Shown here in pieces: positions 25,098-32,934 of a stretch of 64,000 nt of DNA (positions are counted from its first letter, which is position 1; each line of letters opens with the position of its first letter). The position numbers and the translations under genes were made by a program. Origin of the DNA: Acidimicrobiia bacterium. GTDB taxonomy: Bacteria; Actinomycetota; Acidimicrobiia; Spongiisociales; Spongiisociaceae. Under the pieces are notes generated by a model. That model did no database searches, was not told where the DNA came from, and saw only the letters and a program-made list of their open reading frames with translations. The stretch lies in NCBI GenBank assembly GCA_009841105.1, contig VXMM01000056.1, positions 40,815 to 104,814 on the forward strand. Direction: 5' to 3'.

Positions 25098-25119
25098 AAA
25101 AACCGGTGCTTCGCACCGG
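25098..25119 (-). terminator. Rho-independent terminator reading leftward
   Basis: On the minus strand CCGGTGC, loop GAA, GCACCGG, then TTTTT. The 7-bp GC stem with a T-run is a strong intrinsic terminator, but no minus-strand protein gene lies just upstream of it. Confidence 0.7.
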
Positions 25120-25452
25120 GCCCCTCCCCCACCACCACCCATCCTGTTGGAGCGTGGTCGGCCATGACGGGCCTGACGCCGGAATATCGGCGGTTCGCTC
25201 CATGAAGCTCGTTTTATTCCCTCGGGCCGGCCGCTCCGATCGGTCTCACATCATCGGCCGACTTGGGTGCTTGGCGATAGGCAACATATAGAAAGACTGT
25301 GACGTGTTCAACCCCTTCCCCGGAGAACGCGAGATTCTCTCGGGGCCTTCGGCGCCACCGGTAGTCGCATCCGGACGTCCACCGGCGCCCAACCTGCCCA
25401 AACTCACGGCCTGAACGCGGAAACGCGTTTACCGATGCGCGCCGGAGCGATC

Positions 25453-25458
25453 TAGATT
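25453..25458 (+). promoter_or_regulatory. Candidate -10 box (TAGATT)
   Basis: TAGATT lies 5 nt before GTG 25464 and 11 nt before ATG 25470. No Shine-Dalgarno is present, so the phosphatase operon probably starts with little or no leader. Confidence 0.4.
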
Positions 25459-25469
25459 CAGTCGTGCAT

Positions 25470-26072
25470 ATGACCCGCATACTCCTGGTGCGCCACGCTC
25501 CCACGCCGGAAACCGGCGACCGTTTGACCGGCCGGGCGCCGGGCGTCTCCCTCGATGGCAAGGGTCGCCAAGCCGCACGAGCCGTCGCCGCCGCCCTGGC
25601 CGGGCTGGACATCGAGGCGGTATACAGTTCACCCATCGAACGAACGATGGAGACCGCGGCCTTCGTAGCCCGGCCCCATGACCTGCAGCCCGTCGTCGAA
25701 CCCGGTCTAATCGAGATGGACTTCGGAAGGTGGACCGGCAGGACCCTCGAGTCGCTTCGGCGCCACCGAGCCTGGCAATCGGTCCAGACGACCCCTTCCC
25801 GGTTCCGGTTCCCGGATGGCGAGTCCTTCGCGGCGGCTCAGCATCGGTCGGTGGGCAGCGTTGAGCGGATCGCCGGGATGCACGAAGGAAAGACGGTGGT
25901 GGCGGTAAGCCACTCGGACATAATCAAGCTGGTCATCGCCCACTACCTCGGTCAGGCCCTCGACCTGTTCCAGCGGCTGAGGATCTCGACCGCATCGATC
26001 TCCGAGCTCCAGATAGACGGAGGCCGTCCCCATGCCGTCGTTTCCGTCAACGCCACCGGCGTGGTCGCATGA
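25470..26072 (+). CDS. Histidine phosphatase family protein (MSMEG_4193-like)
   Basis: The 200-residue protein has the phosphohistidine motif LVRHA at its N-terminus, IEMDFGRWTG in the middle, and AVSHSDIIK with the second catalytic His. These match the histidine phosphatase (phosphoglycerate-mutase-like) superfamily. Together with the two genes behind it, it forms the conserved actinobacterial phosphatase / DUF3090 / SCO1664 unit. GTG 25464 is an alternative start two codons upstream. It overlaps the DUF3090 gene by 4 nt (ATGA). Substrate is unknown. Confidence 0.9.
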   Translation: MTRILLVRHAPTPETGDRLTGRAPGVSLDGKGRQAARAVAAALAGLDIEAVYSSPIERTMETAAFVARPHDLQPVVEPGLIEMDFGRWTGRTLESLRRHRAWQSVQTTPSRFRFPDGESFAAAQHRSVGSVERIAGMHEGKTVVAVSHSDIIKLVIAHYLGQALDLFQRLRISTASISELQIDGGRPHAVVSVNATGVVA

Positions 26073-26581
26073 ACGACCCGTCGACCCGGGAGTTCGGACC
26101 GGCGGACCGTTTCCTTATCGGAACCATCGGCCCGCCAGGACAGCGGGCCTTTTACCTGTTCGTCCAGACGCAGCAGGAGAGAGCCTGGTTCCTGTTCGAG
26201 AAGACCCAGGCGGCGGTGCTCGGTGAGCAGGGCTTGGACCTGATCTCGAATATGGGATGGGACGACGGCGCACCGGTGGATGATCTGGTGGAGCAGGGCG
26301 CCGACCTGCCCGCGCCGACTCTCGATGCCGACGTGCTGTTCCGGGTGACGTCCATCGCCATGCGAATCGAGGGGAACGAGCGGATGACCTTGCTGCTGGA
26401 GGGTCAGGCCGACGATGAGAGGGCCACCTTCGCGATCACCCCGCGCCAACTCAGGGCGGGCGCGGTGATGGCGCTGCGAGCTGTCCACTCCGGTCGGGCT
26501 CAATGCCCGGAATGCTTGTTGCCCGAGGACCCCGAGGGGCACGACTGCCCGTCGGGTAACGGCCACCGACTTCCAGGGTGA
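26069..26581 (+). CDS. DUF3090 family protein
   Basis: This 170-residue cytoplasmic protein matches the actinobacterial DUF3090 pattern. It starts with a FGPADRFLIGTIGPPGQRAF segment, is rich in charged helices, and ends with RAQCPECLLPEDPEGHDC, whose CPxC...C could bind a metal or be redox-active. Biochemical role is unknown in the family. It overlaps the phosphatase gene (ATGA) and the SCO1664-type gene (GTGA), so the three are translated as a coupled unit. Confidence 0.9.
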   Translation: MNDPSTREFGPADRFLIGTIGPPGQRAFYLFVQTQQERAWFLFEKTQAAVLGEQGLDLISNMGWDDGAPVDDLVEQGADLPAPTLDADVLFRVTSIAMRIEGNERMTLLLEGQADDERATFAITPRQLRAGAVMALRAVHSGRAQCPECLLPEDPEGHDCPSGNGHRLPG

Positions 26582-27270
26582 CGGCTCCGGCCGGCGACGC
26601 CTGGGACATAGCAGAGATCATCGGGCGGTTCCGGAACGCTTCCAACGCAACCTTGTTGGCTGTGACCGATGCGGGCCGGATGGTGGTCTACAAGCCGGAG
26701 CAGGGACAGCGCCCCCTCCACGACTTCGACTGCCGGACCCTCCCGGCCCGGGAGGTGCTGACCTCCGAGCTCGCCAGGGCGGCCGGTCTGGCATGCGTTC
26801 CTGAAACCGTGGCGGTCAACGGACCGTTCGGGCCGGGTTCGGCCCAGGTCTTCGTGGAGGTAGACGAGGAGTTCGATGCGGCGGTCCTCATCAACGACGC
26901 CGACCCGAGCCTCTGGCCGATCGTCACCCTCGATCTGGTGATCAACAACGCCGACCGCAAGGCCGGACACGTGATCGCCGATGGTGCGGGGCGGATCTGG
27001 TGTATCGATCACGGTCTGACGCTCCACGCTGAGCCGAAACTCCGCACAGTGATGTGGGGGTTCTCCGGCCAGGCCCTACCCGTCATGATGGTGGAGTGCC
27101 TCCGGAACCTCGAGCGGGCTCTCGGCAATCGGCTCCACGCCCGAACCGAGGAACTCCTCGGCGGCGAGGAGGCCGACGCGCTGGCGGCCCGGGTGGAGGC
27201 GCTCATCCACGAGCCGGCCCACCCCTTCCCTCCCACCGACCGGCATCCCCTCCCGTGGCCTCTCTGGTGA
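26578..27270 (+). CDS. SCO1664 family protein (PI3/4-kinase-like fold)
   Basis: The 230-residue protein has kinase-like features: VVYKPEQGQRPL with the nucleotide-binding Lys, the catalytic-loop-like INNADRKAGHV, and CIDHGLTLH as a DFG-like metal segment. These match the actinobacterial SCO1664 family, related to phosphatidylinositol 3/4-kinase-type folds. GTG 26578 overlaps the previous stop in GTGA. Substrate is unknown; linkage with the phosphatase suggests a phosphorylation/dephosphorylation couple, which is inference. Confidence 0.88.
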   Translation: MTAPAGDAWDIAEIIGRFRNASNATLLAVTDAGRMVVYKPEQGQRPLHDFDCRTLPAREVLTSELARAAGLACVPETVAVNGPFGPGSAQVFVEVDEEFDAAVLINDADPSLWPIVTLDLVINNADRKAGHVIADGAGRIWCIDHGLTLHAEPKLRTVMWGFSGQALPVMMVECLRNLERALGNRLHARTEELLGGEEADALAARVEALIHEPAHPFPPTDRHPLPWPLW

Positions 27271-27278
27271 TCCGGGGA

Positions 27279-27310
27279 TTGACAACATCCCGGCTACTTC
27301 CGTCTATCCT
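27279..27310 (+). promoter_or_regulatory. Candidate promoter with consensus -35
   Basis: TTGACA at 27279-27284 is a perfect -35. Possible -10 elements are GTCTAT (27302-27307, spacing 17) or TATCCT (27305-27310, spacing 20). It would drive the small membrane protein gene and the F420-dependent oxidoreductase gene behind it. Confidence 0.5.
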
Positions 27311-27319
27311 GTCCCGGCA

Positions 27320-27427
27320 ATGGCATCGCCTGCAGACAACGGCGGGAGCCGCTGGGGCTCTCTTCTGGCCACGATCATCTTCCTGGGGATCCTGGCGGCG
27401 TTCTATCTCTGGCCCAATCCGGCCTGA
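27320..27427 (+). CDS. Small single-pass membrane protein, 35 residues
   Basis: ATG 27320 opens a 35-codon frame ending TGA 27425-27427. The product has a short polar N-terminus (ASPADNGGSRWG), one hydrophobic helix (SLLATIIFLGILAAFYLW) and ends in PNPA. It lies 10 bp behind a promoter-like sequence and 33 bp before the oxidoreductase gene. No family is recognised; the hydrophobic segment and promoter make it a credible small protein. Confidence 0.5.
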   Translation: MASPADNGGSRWGSLLATIIFLGILAAFYLWPNPA

Positions 27428-27460
27428 ACGACCCTCGGAGGACCTGCCAAGGATGATCCA

Positions 27461-28453
27461 ATGAAGCGCTTCGCCTACTTCTGCGGCCATGAGCAATGGC
27501 ATCCCGAGCAGTTGGTCCGCCATGCGGTCCTCGCCGAGCAGGCCGGATTCGACATGGTGGTGGTCTCGGAACACTTCCATCCCTGGGTCGATGATGCGTC
27601 GGCTTCCGGATTCGCCTTCTCAACCCTGGGCGCCATGGCGCAGGCCACCGAGCGGATCGAGATCACCACCGGCGTGACCACCCCCCTGTGGAGGTTCCAT
27701 CCCGCCATAGTCGCCCAGGCGGCCGCCACCCTCGATCGGTTGAGCGGAGGGCGGTTCAACCTCGGGGTGGGCACCGGCGAGAACCTCAACGAAGGCCCGC
27801 TCGGCTACCACTTCCCCAAGTACGCGGAGCGCGCCGCCCGGATGTCGGAGGCGCTAGACATCATGAGGCGCCTGCTGGAAGGGGAGAAACTCTCCTACCG
27901 CGGCGACTACTACACCACCGACCGGGCCAAGCTGTACTCTCCCCCGGTCTCCCGGGTACCGATCCTCCTGGCGGCGGGTGGTCCCAAGACAGCGGGTCTG
28001 GCGGGCCGCAAGGCAGACGGGATCATCGTCTCGGTGAAGGATCCCGCGGTTGCGCTGGAGCGGGTCATCGGTCCGGCCCGGGAGTCGGCGGCCGAGGCCG
28101 GACGGCCCCGCCCCACCCTGCTCACCTCTCGCTGGTCGATCATGGCAGCTAGCGACGACGAGGCCTGGGAAGCGCTCTTCTCGTGGCGCGGACTGCGGGC
28201 GCCGGGCCGCCTCCAGGCTGTCGATCCGATGACGCTCCGGATGCGAGCTGACGACCTACCGCGCGAGGAGATACTCGGGCGTTACGCAAGGGCGACCGGC
28301 GCCGAGGACATCGTCAACCTGTACCTGCCGCTGTTGGGCTCGATCGACGCCGACATCATCACCATCCAGATGGCATCGGTCGACCAGGAGAGCCTCATAG
28401 AACTCCTGGGCAGAGACGTCCTCCCCGTACTCCGCCAAGCTGCCGCGGGCTGA
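27461..28453 (+). CDS. F420-dependent LLM-class oxidoreductase (G6PDH-like subfamily)
   Basis: This 330-residue luciferase-like TIM-barrel protein resembles F420-dependent glucose-6-phosphate dehydrogenases: SEHFHPW near residue 36, TTGVTTPLWRFHPAIVAQA, and NLGVGTGENLNE. Such enzymes transfer hydride between coenzyme F420 and a substrate. The subfamily includes many proteins of unknown substrate, so true Fgd activity is not claimed. ATG 27461 starts 33 bp after the small membrane protein gene. It implies that the organism makes F420, in keeping with an actinobacterial host. Confidence 0.9.
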   Translation: MKRFAYFCGHEQWHPEQLVRHAVLAEQAGFDMVVVSEHFHPWVDDASASGFAFSTLGAMAQATERIEITTGVTTPLWRFHPAIVAQAAATLDRLSGGRFNLGVGTGENLNEGPLGYHFPKYAERAARMSEALDIMRRLLEGEKLSYRGDYYTTDRAKLYSPPVSRVPILLAAGGPKTAGLAGRKADGIIVSVKDPAVALERVIGPARESAAEAGRPRPTLLTSRWSIMAASDDEAWEALFSWRGLRAPGRLQAVDPMTLRMRADDLPREEILGRYARATGAEDIVNLYLPLLGSIDADIITIQMASVDQESLIELLGRDVLPVLRQAAAG

Positions 28454-28477
28454 GACCCGGCACGCAATGGGTCCCGG

Positions 28478-29356
28478 TCAGTCCGGGATCGCGGCGGGCC
28501 ACTGGTCCTTCAGCAGCCGGGAGAGAGCCCGGTCGGCCAGGATCCTGCCTCCCGTCTGGCATCCGGCGCAGTAGTTGGTCTCGTTGGATGCGTACACGAT
28601 CCGCCGGACGGGACTCCCGCACACGGGACAGGGCTGCCGATACTTGCCATGGACGGCCATCTCGGGCCGGAAGGCCGTTACCCGATCCGGGAACCCATCA
28701 CCGATCTCGTCGCGCATTCGATCCACCCATTCGGTAAGGGTGCTGACGGTCGCTTCATGGAGCCGCTCCAAGGCGGGATCGTCAAGCCGGCTGGTCAGGG
28801 TCACCGGCGAGAGTCCGGCCCGGTGGAGGATCTCGTCCGAGTATGCGTTGCCGACGCCCGAGAGGATGCGGGGATCGGTCAGAGCCCGCTTGAGCGTCCG
28901 ATTCTCCCGTCTGAGCGCTCCGGCGAAGGCTGCCGGCCCCGCTTCGAGCGGCTCTAGGCCGCCGCGGTCATGCTCGGCCAGCGCCTCCTCCCCCCGGTGC
29001 ACATGCAAAGAGGCCCGCTTCTTGGAGCCCTGCTCGGTGAGCACCAGGGTTCCGTCGGCGAAGTCGAACGCGGCGTGACCGACCTTCCTGGGCACAGCCA
29101 CGCCGCGTTTCCTCCATCGGAACCGGCCCGCAACCATCAGGTGGAAAACCATGAAGATGTCGTCCTCGAGTTCCAGGACAAGGCGCTTCCCCATGCGCCG
29201 GAGCCCGACCACCCGCCTGCCCTCCACCTCGGAGATGGGTGGGTCGAAGGTGCGGAGGAGCGAGATCGACACCACCCGCGCCCGCTCGAGAACGCGGCCC
29301 CCGACGAACCGTTCGAGTGCCTCGAGATAGACGACCACATCGGGTAGTTCCGGCAC
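28478..29356 (-). CDS. Fpg/Nei family DNA glycosylase
   Basis: The 292-residue base-excision repair enzyme begins PELPD after the start, giving the catalytic N-terminal Pro and the following Glu. LRRMGKRLVLEL carries the conserved Lys, SGVGNAYSDEILH is the helix-two-turn-helix segment, and a CxxC...CxxC zinc finger (CPVC and CAGC) lies near residue 245-270. The motif after PELP is DV rather than the usual EV. It should remove oxidised bases and nick abasic sites; whether Fpg-like or Nei-like cannot be told. GTG 29354-29356 is required to expose Pro2. Confidence 0.92.
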   Translation of the reverse strand: MPELPDVVVYLEALERFVGGRVLERARVVSISLLRTFDPPISEVEGRRVVGLRRMGKRLVLELEDDIFMVFHLMVAGRFRWRKRGVAVPRKVGHAAFDFADGTLVLTEQGSKKRASLHVHRGEEALAEHDRGGLEPLEAGPAAFAGALRRENRTLKRALTDPRILSGVGNAYSDEILHRAGLSPVTLTSRLDDPALERLHEATVSTLTEWVDRMRDEIGDGFPDRVTAFRPEMAVHGKYRQPCPVCGSPVRRIVYASNETNYCAGCQTGGRILADRALSRLLKDQWPAAIPD

Positions 29357-29368
29357 GGTGCCGAGCCT

Positions 29369-29425
<57 letters not shown>

Positions 29426-29443
29426 TGGTAGTCGGAAGTAGTC

Positions 29444-29471
29444 CAACTACCAACTACCAACTACCAACTAC
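29444..29471. repeat. Four tandem copies of the heptamer CAACTAC
   Basis: Four perfect copies lie directly after a GTTGGTAG segment (about 29424-29431) that is complementary to them, so the region may fold. It is adjacent to the pnp stop codon. Confidence 0.9.
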
Positions 29472-29475
29472 CAGG

Positions 29476-31911
29476 CTAGATGCCGTCGGTGAATGCGTCC
29501 TCGAAGGAGGCGAACCTCCTGCCACCGTTGCCTGACGAGCCTGATCTGCGGCGGTTGCCGCCGCCCTGGTTGCGACCACCCTGGCCACGACCCCCGCCTT
29601 GGCCACGACCCCGGTTGCCGCCCCGGCCGGGCGGGCGGCCGCCACCTCGACCCTGGCGGGATCCGCGGCCCCGATTGGGGCCTCTGCCCCCGCCGCCCCG
29701 TCCGGATCCTCGATCACGCCTGTCGCGCTGCTGGCCGGGGGCCCCGACCTTGGCGCCAGGCTTCGGCTCCAGATCGGCCGTCACCTTGAGCGAAACCTTG
29801 CCATTGCGGTCGATGGAGTCGACCACCACCGTCAGGGGATCACCCTCCGACAGGTAGTCGCCCACCCGGCGCACGTGGCGGGTGCTGTCGAACTTGGAAA
29901 TGTGCAGGAGGCCGTCCCGGCCCGGAAGGATGTTGACGAAGGCCCCGAAGTCGGTGATGCTCACCACCTTGCCCTCGTACTGCTTGTCCACCTCCGGCGT
30001 GGGCGGGAAGGCGATCTCGTTGACCCGGTTCATGGCGTCGGCGAGAGAGGTTCCGTCGCTCGACGACACCAGTACCGTGCCGTCATCCTGAACCTCGATC
30101 GAGGCGCCGGTCTCGGCCTCCAACTCACGGATGATCTTCCCCTTGGGGCCGATGATGTCGCCGATCTTGTCCACCGGGATCTGTACGGTCTCCAGCCGGG
30201 GTGCGTGCTCCTTCATCTCCTCCCGGGGCCCGTCGATGGCCTGGCTCATCACGTCAAGTATCTCAAGCCTGGCTTGCCTGGCTTGGATGAGCGCTCCGGA
30301 CAGCACCTCCGCCGGCAGACCGTCGATCTTCATGTCCAGCTGGAGGGCGGTGATGCAGTCTGCGGTTCCCGCCACCTTGAAGTCCATGTCGCCTAAGGCG
30401 TCCTCCGCCCCGAGGATATCGGTCAGGGTCACGTAGTTCTCGCCGTCGGCGATCAAGCCCATGGCGATCCCTGCCACCGGACCGGCAATCCCGACGCCCG
30501 CATCCATAAGCGAGAGCGACGAGGCACAGACTGACGCCATGGAGGAGGATCCGTTGGACGAGAGAACCTCCGACACCAGACGGAGCGTGTACTGGAATCC
30601 GTCATCAGCAGGAAGCACGGGGCGGAGGGCCTTCTCCGCCAAGGCACCGTGCCCGATCTCCCGGCGCTTGGGTCCCCTCATGAAGCCGGCTTCGCCGGTG
30701 CAGTAGGGCGGGAAGTTGTAGTGATGCATGTAACGCTTGGTTTCCTCGTTGCTGATGGTGTCGAGCATCTGCTCCATGCGCGGCATGCCCAGGGTGAGGA
30801 CATTCAGCACCTGCGTCTCCCCGCGGGTGAACAAGGCGGACCCGTGGGCCCGGCTCAACACGCTGACCTCGGCGGCCAGCGACCGGATGTCGGTGGCGCC
30901 CCTGCCGTCCATGCGAACGCCCTCTTCGATGATCCGCCGTCGCATCACCTTCTTGGTGGCGGCACGCAATGCGCTATGGATCTGTCGAGCGGTCTCGGTG
31001 TCCTCCTCGTCCATGCCGTACTCCGCGACCACCCGCTCGGCCAGTTCCGCTCCTGCGGACTCCCGCTCCGCCTTGTCCGCAATCCTGACCATCTCGGCGA
31101 TCCCGTCGGCAGCCAACTCCGATACCCGCTCGTAGACCTCGTCCGCGTAGTCGATGACCGACGGCCACTCGCCGACTTCCTTGTTGGTGAGTCCTTGCAG
31201 CTCGTTCTGGAGATCGAGCAGCTGCCCGATGTAGGCCTTGGCCTCCTCGAGGCCAGCACCCACCGCGTCCTCGTCCGGTGGAGTACGGCCCTCGTCGATC
31301 AAGGCCAAGGCGCCGTCGGTAGCGCCGGCCTCCACCATCACGATGTCCACCGATCCCGAATCGTTACGCTTGCCAACCACCACTAGGTCGAATACGCACT
31401 CCTCCAGCTCGCTGAACGTGGGGAACGGCTCCCACCCGTTCTCCCCCAAGCCCAACCGGACCCCGCCCAGCGGTCCCTCGAAAGGGATGTCGCTGATGGT
31501 CAGGGCCGCCGAGGCACCGTTGAGAGCCAGCACGTCGTAGGCCGTCTCACCGTCCACCTGGAGCACGGTGGCCACCACATGGGTGTCATTGCGGTACCCG
31601 TCACGGAAGGACGGACGGAGGGGTCGGTCGATGAGCCGGGCGCTCAGCGTGGCCCGCTCGGTGGCTCGACCCTCCCGGCGGAAGAAGGACCCGGGGATCT
31701 TGCCCACCGCGTACATCCGCTCCTCGACATCGATCGTGAGGGGGAAGAAACTCACGCCCTCCCTCGGCTTGTCGCTGGCGGTTGCGGCAACCAGTACTTC
31801 CGTCTCCCCCATGGAGACGCGAACCGCCCCGTTTGCTTGACCGGCGAGTTTGCCGGTGGAAATCACGACCTCTTTATCACCTATTTGGCCGCGAACGACT
31901 TGTTCAGACAC
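29476..31911 (-). CDS. pnp: Polyribonucleotide nucleotidyltransferase (PNPase)
   Basis: The 811-residue exoribonuclease degrades RNA 3'-5' by phosphorolysis. It has the first RNase PH domain (GSFFRREGRATERATLSARL), a helical linker, the second RNase PH domain (RGETQVLNVLTLG), a KH domain (DIIGPKGKIIRELE), and an S1 domain (YEGKVVSITDFGAFVNILPG). A roughly 95-residue Arg/Gly/Gln-rich tail follows, longer than usual and typical of high-GC actinobacteria. GTG 31909-31911 is chosen for AAGGAG 6 nt upstream; the frame extends 19 codons further. It follows rpsO on the same strand. Confidence 0.97.
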   Translation of the reverse strand: MSEQVVRGQIGDKEVVISTGKLAGQANGAVRVSMGETEVLVAATASDKPREGVSFFPLTIDVEERMYAVGKIPGSFFRREGRATERATLSARLIDRPLRPSFRDGYRNDTHVVATVLQVDGETAYDVLALNGASAALTISDIPFEGPLGGVRLGLGENGWEPFPTFSELEECVFDLVVVGKRNDSGSVDIVMVEAGATDGALALIDEGRTPPDEDAVGAGLEEAKAYIGQLLDLQNELQGLTNKEVGEWPSVIDYADEVYERVSELAADGIAEMVRIADKAERESAGAELAERVVAEYGMDEEDTETARQIHSALRAATKKVMRRRIIEEGVRMDGRGATDIRSLAAEVSVLSRAHGSALFTRGETQVLNVLTLGMPRMEQMLDTISNEETKRYMHHYNFPPYCTGEAGFMRGPKRREIGHGALAEKALRPVLPADDGFQYTLRLVSEVLSSNGSSSMASVCASSLSLMDAGVGIAGPVAGIAMGLIADGENYVTLTDILGAEDALGDMDFKVAGTADCITALQLDMKIDGLPAEVLSGALIQARQARLEILDVMSQAIDGPREEMKEHAPRLETVQIPVDKIGDIIGPKGKIIRELEAETGASIEVQDDGTVLVSSSDGTSLADAMNRVNEIAFPPTPEVDKQYEGKVVSITDFGAFVNILPGRDGLLHISKFDSTRHVRRVGDYLSEGDPLTVVVDSIDRNGKVSLKVTADLEPKPGAKVGAPGQQRDRRDRGSGRGGGGRGPNRGRGSRQGRGGGRPPGRGGNRGRGQGGGRGQGGRNQGGGNRRRSGSSGNGGRRFASFEDAFTDGI

Positions 31912-32239
31912 ATTCTCTCCTTGATTTCTGCGTCCAGGCACCGAACGCTCGGAGAGCAGCGAAGTCAATTACCAGTGGTCATGCCTCCGGACGCTTCGTA
32001 GCCGTACCGCGTCACGAAGGAATGGCGACTGACAACTGATCGACGCCGGTTCTCCGGGCGCTACCAGCCTGCTTGTGTGGTTATTGGCCTACAGGACTCT
32101 CCTGATCAGCCATCATCATCGATGAGCGCCATGCGGGGCGCTTCGATCATCCCACTTTTCCCGTGGCCACCGGACTCGGGTAAGCACAGCCGGTGGCCGG
32201 TCCGGTCCACCTCTTCGCCGGTTGACCGTCTCACGGATG
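31912..32239 (-). other. 328-bp rpsO-pnp intergenic region
   Basis: No gene is seen. It holds a strong inverted repeat at 32165-32198. In Escherichia coli the same interval holds an RNase III processing site that autoregulates pnp; an analogous role here is possible but unproved. Confidence 0.5.
32165..32198 (-). promoter_or_regulatory. 9-bp perfect hairpin after rpsO
   Basis: GGCCACCGG (32165-32173) pairs with CCGGTGGCC (32190-32198) around a 16-nt loop. On the minus strand it is followed by ACGGGAAAAG with no T-run, so it looks more like an mRNA processing or stability element than an intrinsic terminator. Confidence 0.5.
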
Positions 32240-32497
32240 CTATCGGCGCAATCCGAGCTTGGCGATCACCCGACGATACCGCTCGGCATCGTTCATCCGA
32301 AGGTAGTCCAGTAGCCGCTTGCGTTTGCCGACCATCATCAACAGGCCTCGGCGGCTGTGGTGGTCGTGCTTGTGCTCGCGCAGGTGCTCGGTCAGGTGAC
32401 GGATTCGCTGGGAGAGCAGCGCTACCTGGACCTCAGGGGATCCGGTATCGCTGTCGTGAGCGCCGAACTCGGCAACTATTTCCTGGGTCGCTCTCAT
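32240..32497 (-). CDS. rpsO: 30S ribosomal protein S15
   Basis: The 85-residue protein binds 16S rRNA in the platform. It shows the family core [39 protein letters not shown] and [12 protein letters not shown]. It is slightly shorter than the usual 89 residues because the N-terminus is short. ATG 32495-32497 follows GAGAGAG. The rpsO-pnp order is widely conserved. Confidence 0.97.
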   Translation of the reverse strand: MRATQEIVAEFGAHDSDTGSPEVQVALLSQRIRHLTEHLREHKHDHHSRRGLLMMVGKRKRLLDYLRMNDAERYRRVIAKLGLRR

Positions 32498-32607
32498 CTC
32501 TCTCACTCGTTCAGCACATCCCGAACCGGCATATGAAGGTGGGGACGGTTTGAAGTGTAGCACCTCCTGGCGATCCGGTGCGCGCCGGCCTGCAAGCAAG
32601 CCTCGCG

Positions 32608-32808
32608 TCACCGCCCGTACCTCTCGCGAAGCTCTGACTGTGTCGGAGGCGGCGGCGGGCGCTTATCGATCCCGAGCACCAGACGGTAGAAGGTGATCAT
32701 CACCCACCGCTGGAATTGCAGGATGGCCAGCAGGATACGCAGGTAGGTCAGCTCAAACACGGCCAGATATGCCCGGAGCAGTTGCCCGTTACGGTCTCGA
32801 TCATCCAC
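32608..32808 (-). CDS. Conserved-looking 66-residue protein, unknown function
   Basis: The product has one hydrophobic or amphipathic helix ([20 protein letters not shown]) and a Pro-rich, charged tail ([17 protein letters not shown]). Codons are strongly G/C-ending, as in real genes nearby. It lies between ribF and rpsO on the same strand. No family is recognised. ATG 32806-32808 has only a weak ribosome-binding site. Confidence 0.5.
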   Translation of the reverse strand: MDDRDRNGQLLRAYLAVFELTYLRILLAILQFQRWVMITFYRLVLGIDKRPPPPPTQSELRERYGR

Positions 32809-32934
32809 TTGAAATCATCCAATCATGTCGCTTACCGATGCGCCCCGTCCCTCGTTCGCACCGGTGATGGCCATCGTGGACCCGTAACCGCCGGAATTCA
32901 ACCCCTGCGTTGCTCACTCTCCCGACGGGTGTGC

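Larger units (their letters stand above)
24894..25463. other. 570-bp gene-free region with a direct repeat and a minus-strand terminator
   Basis: No convincing protein gene is present. It contains a 30-bp direct repeat (24972-25061), a hairpin with a T-run reading leftward (25098-25119), and an imperfect hairpin near 25317-25345. The leftward terminator implies a minus-strand transcript from about 25120-25460, which has no protein gene and may be a non-coding RNA. Confidence 0.5.
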
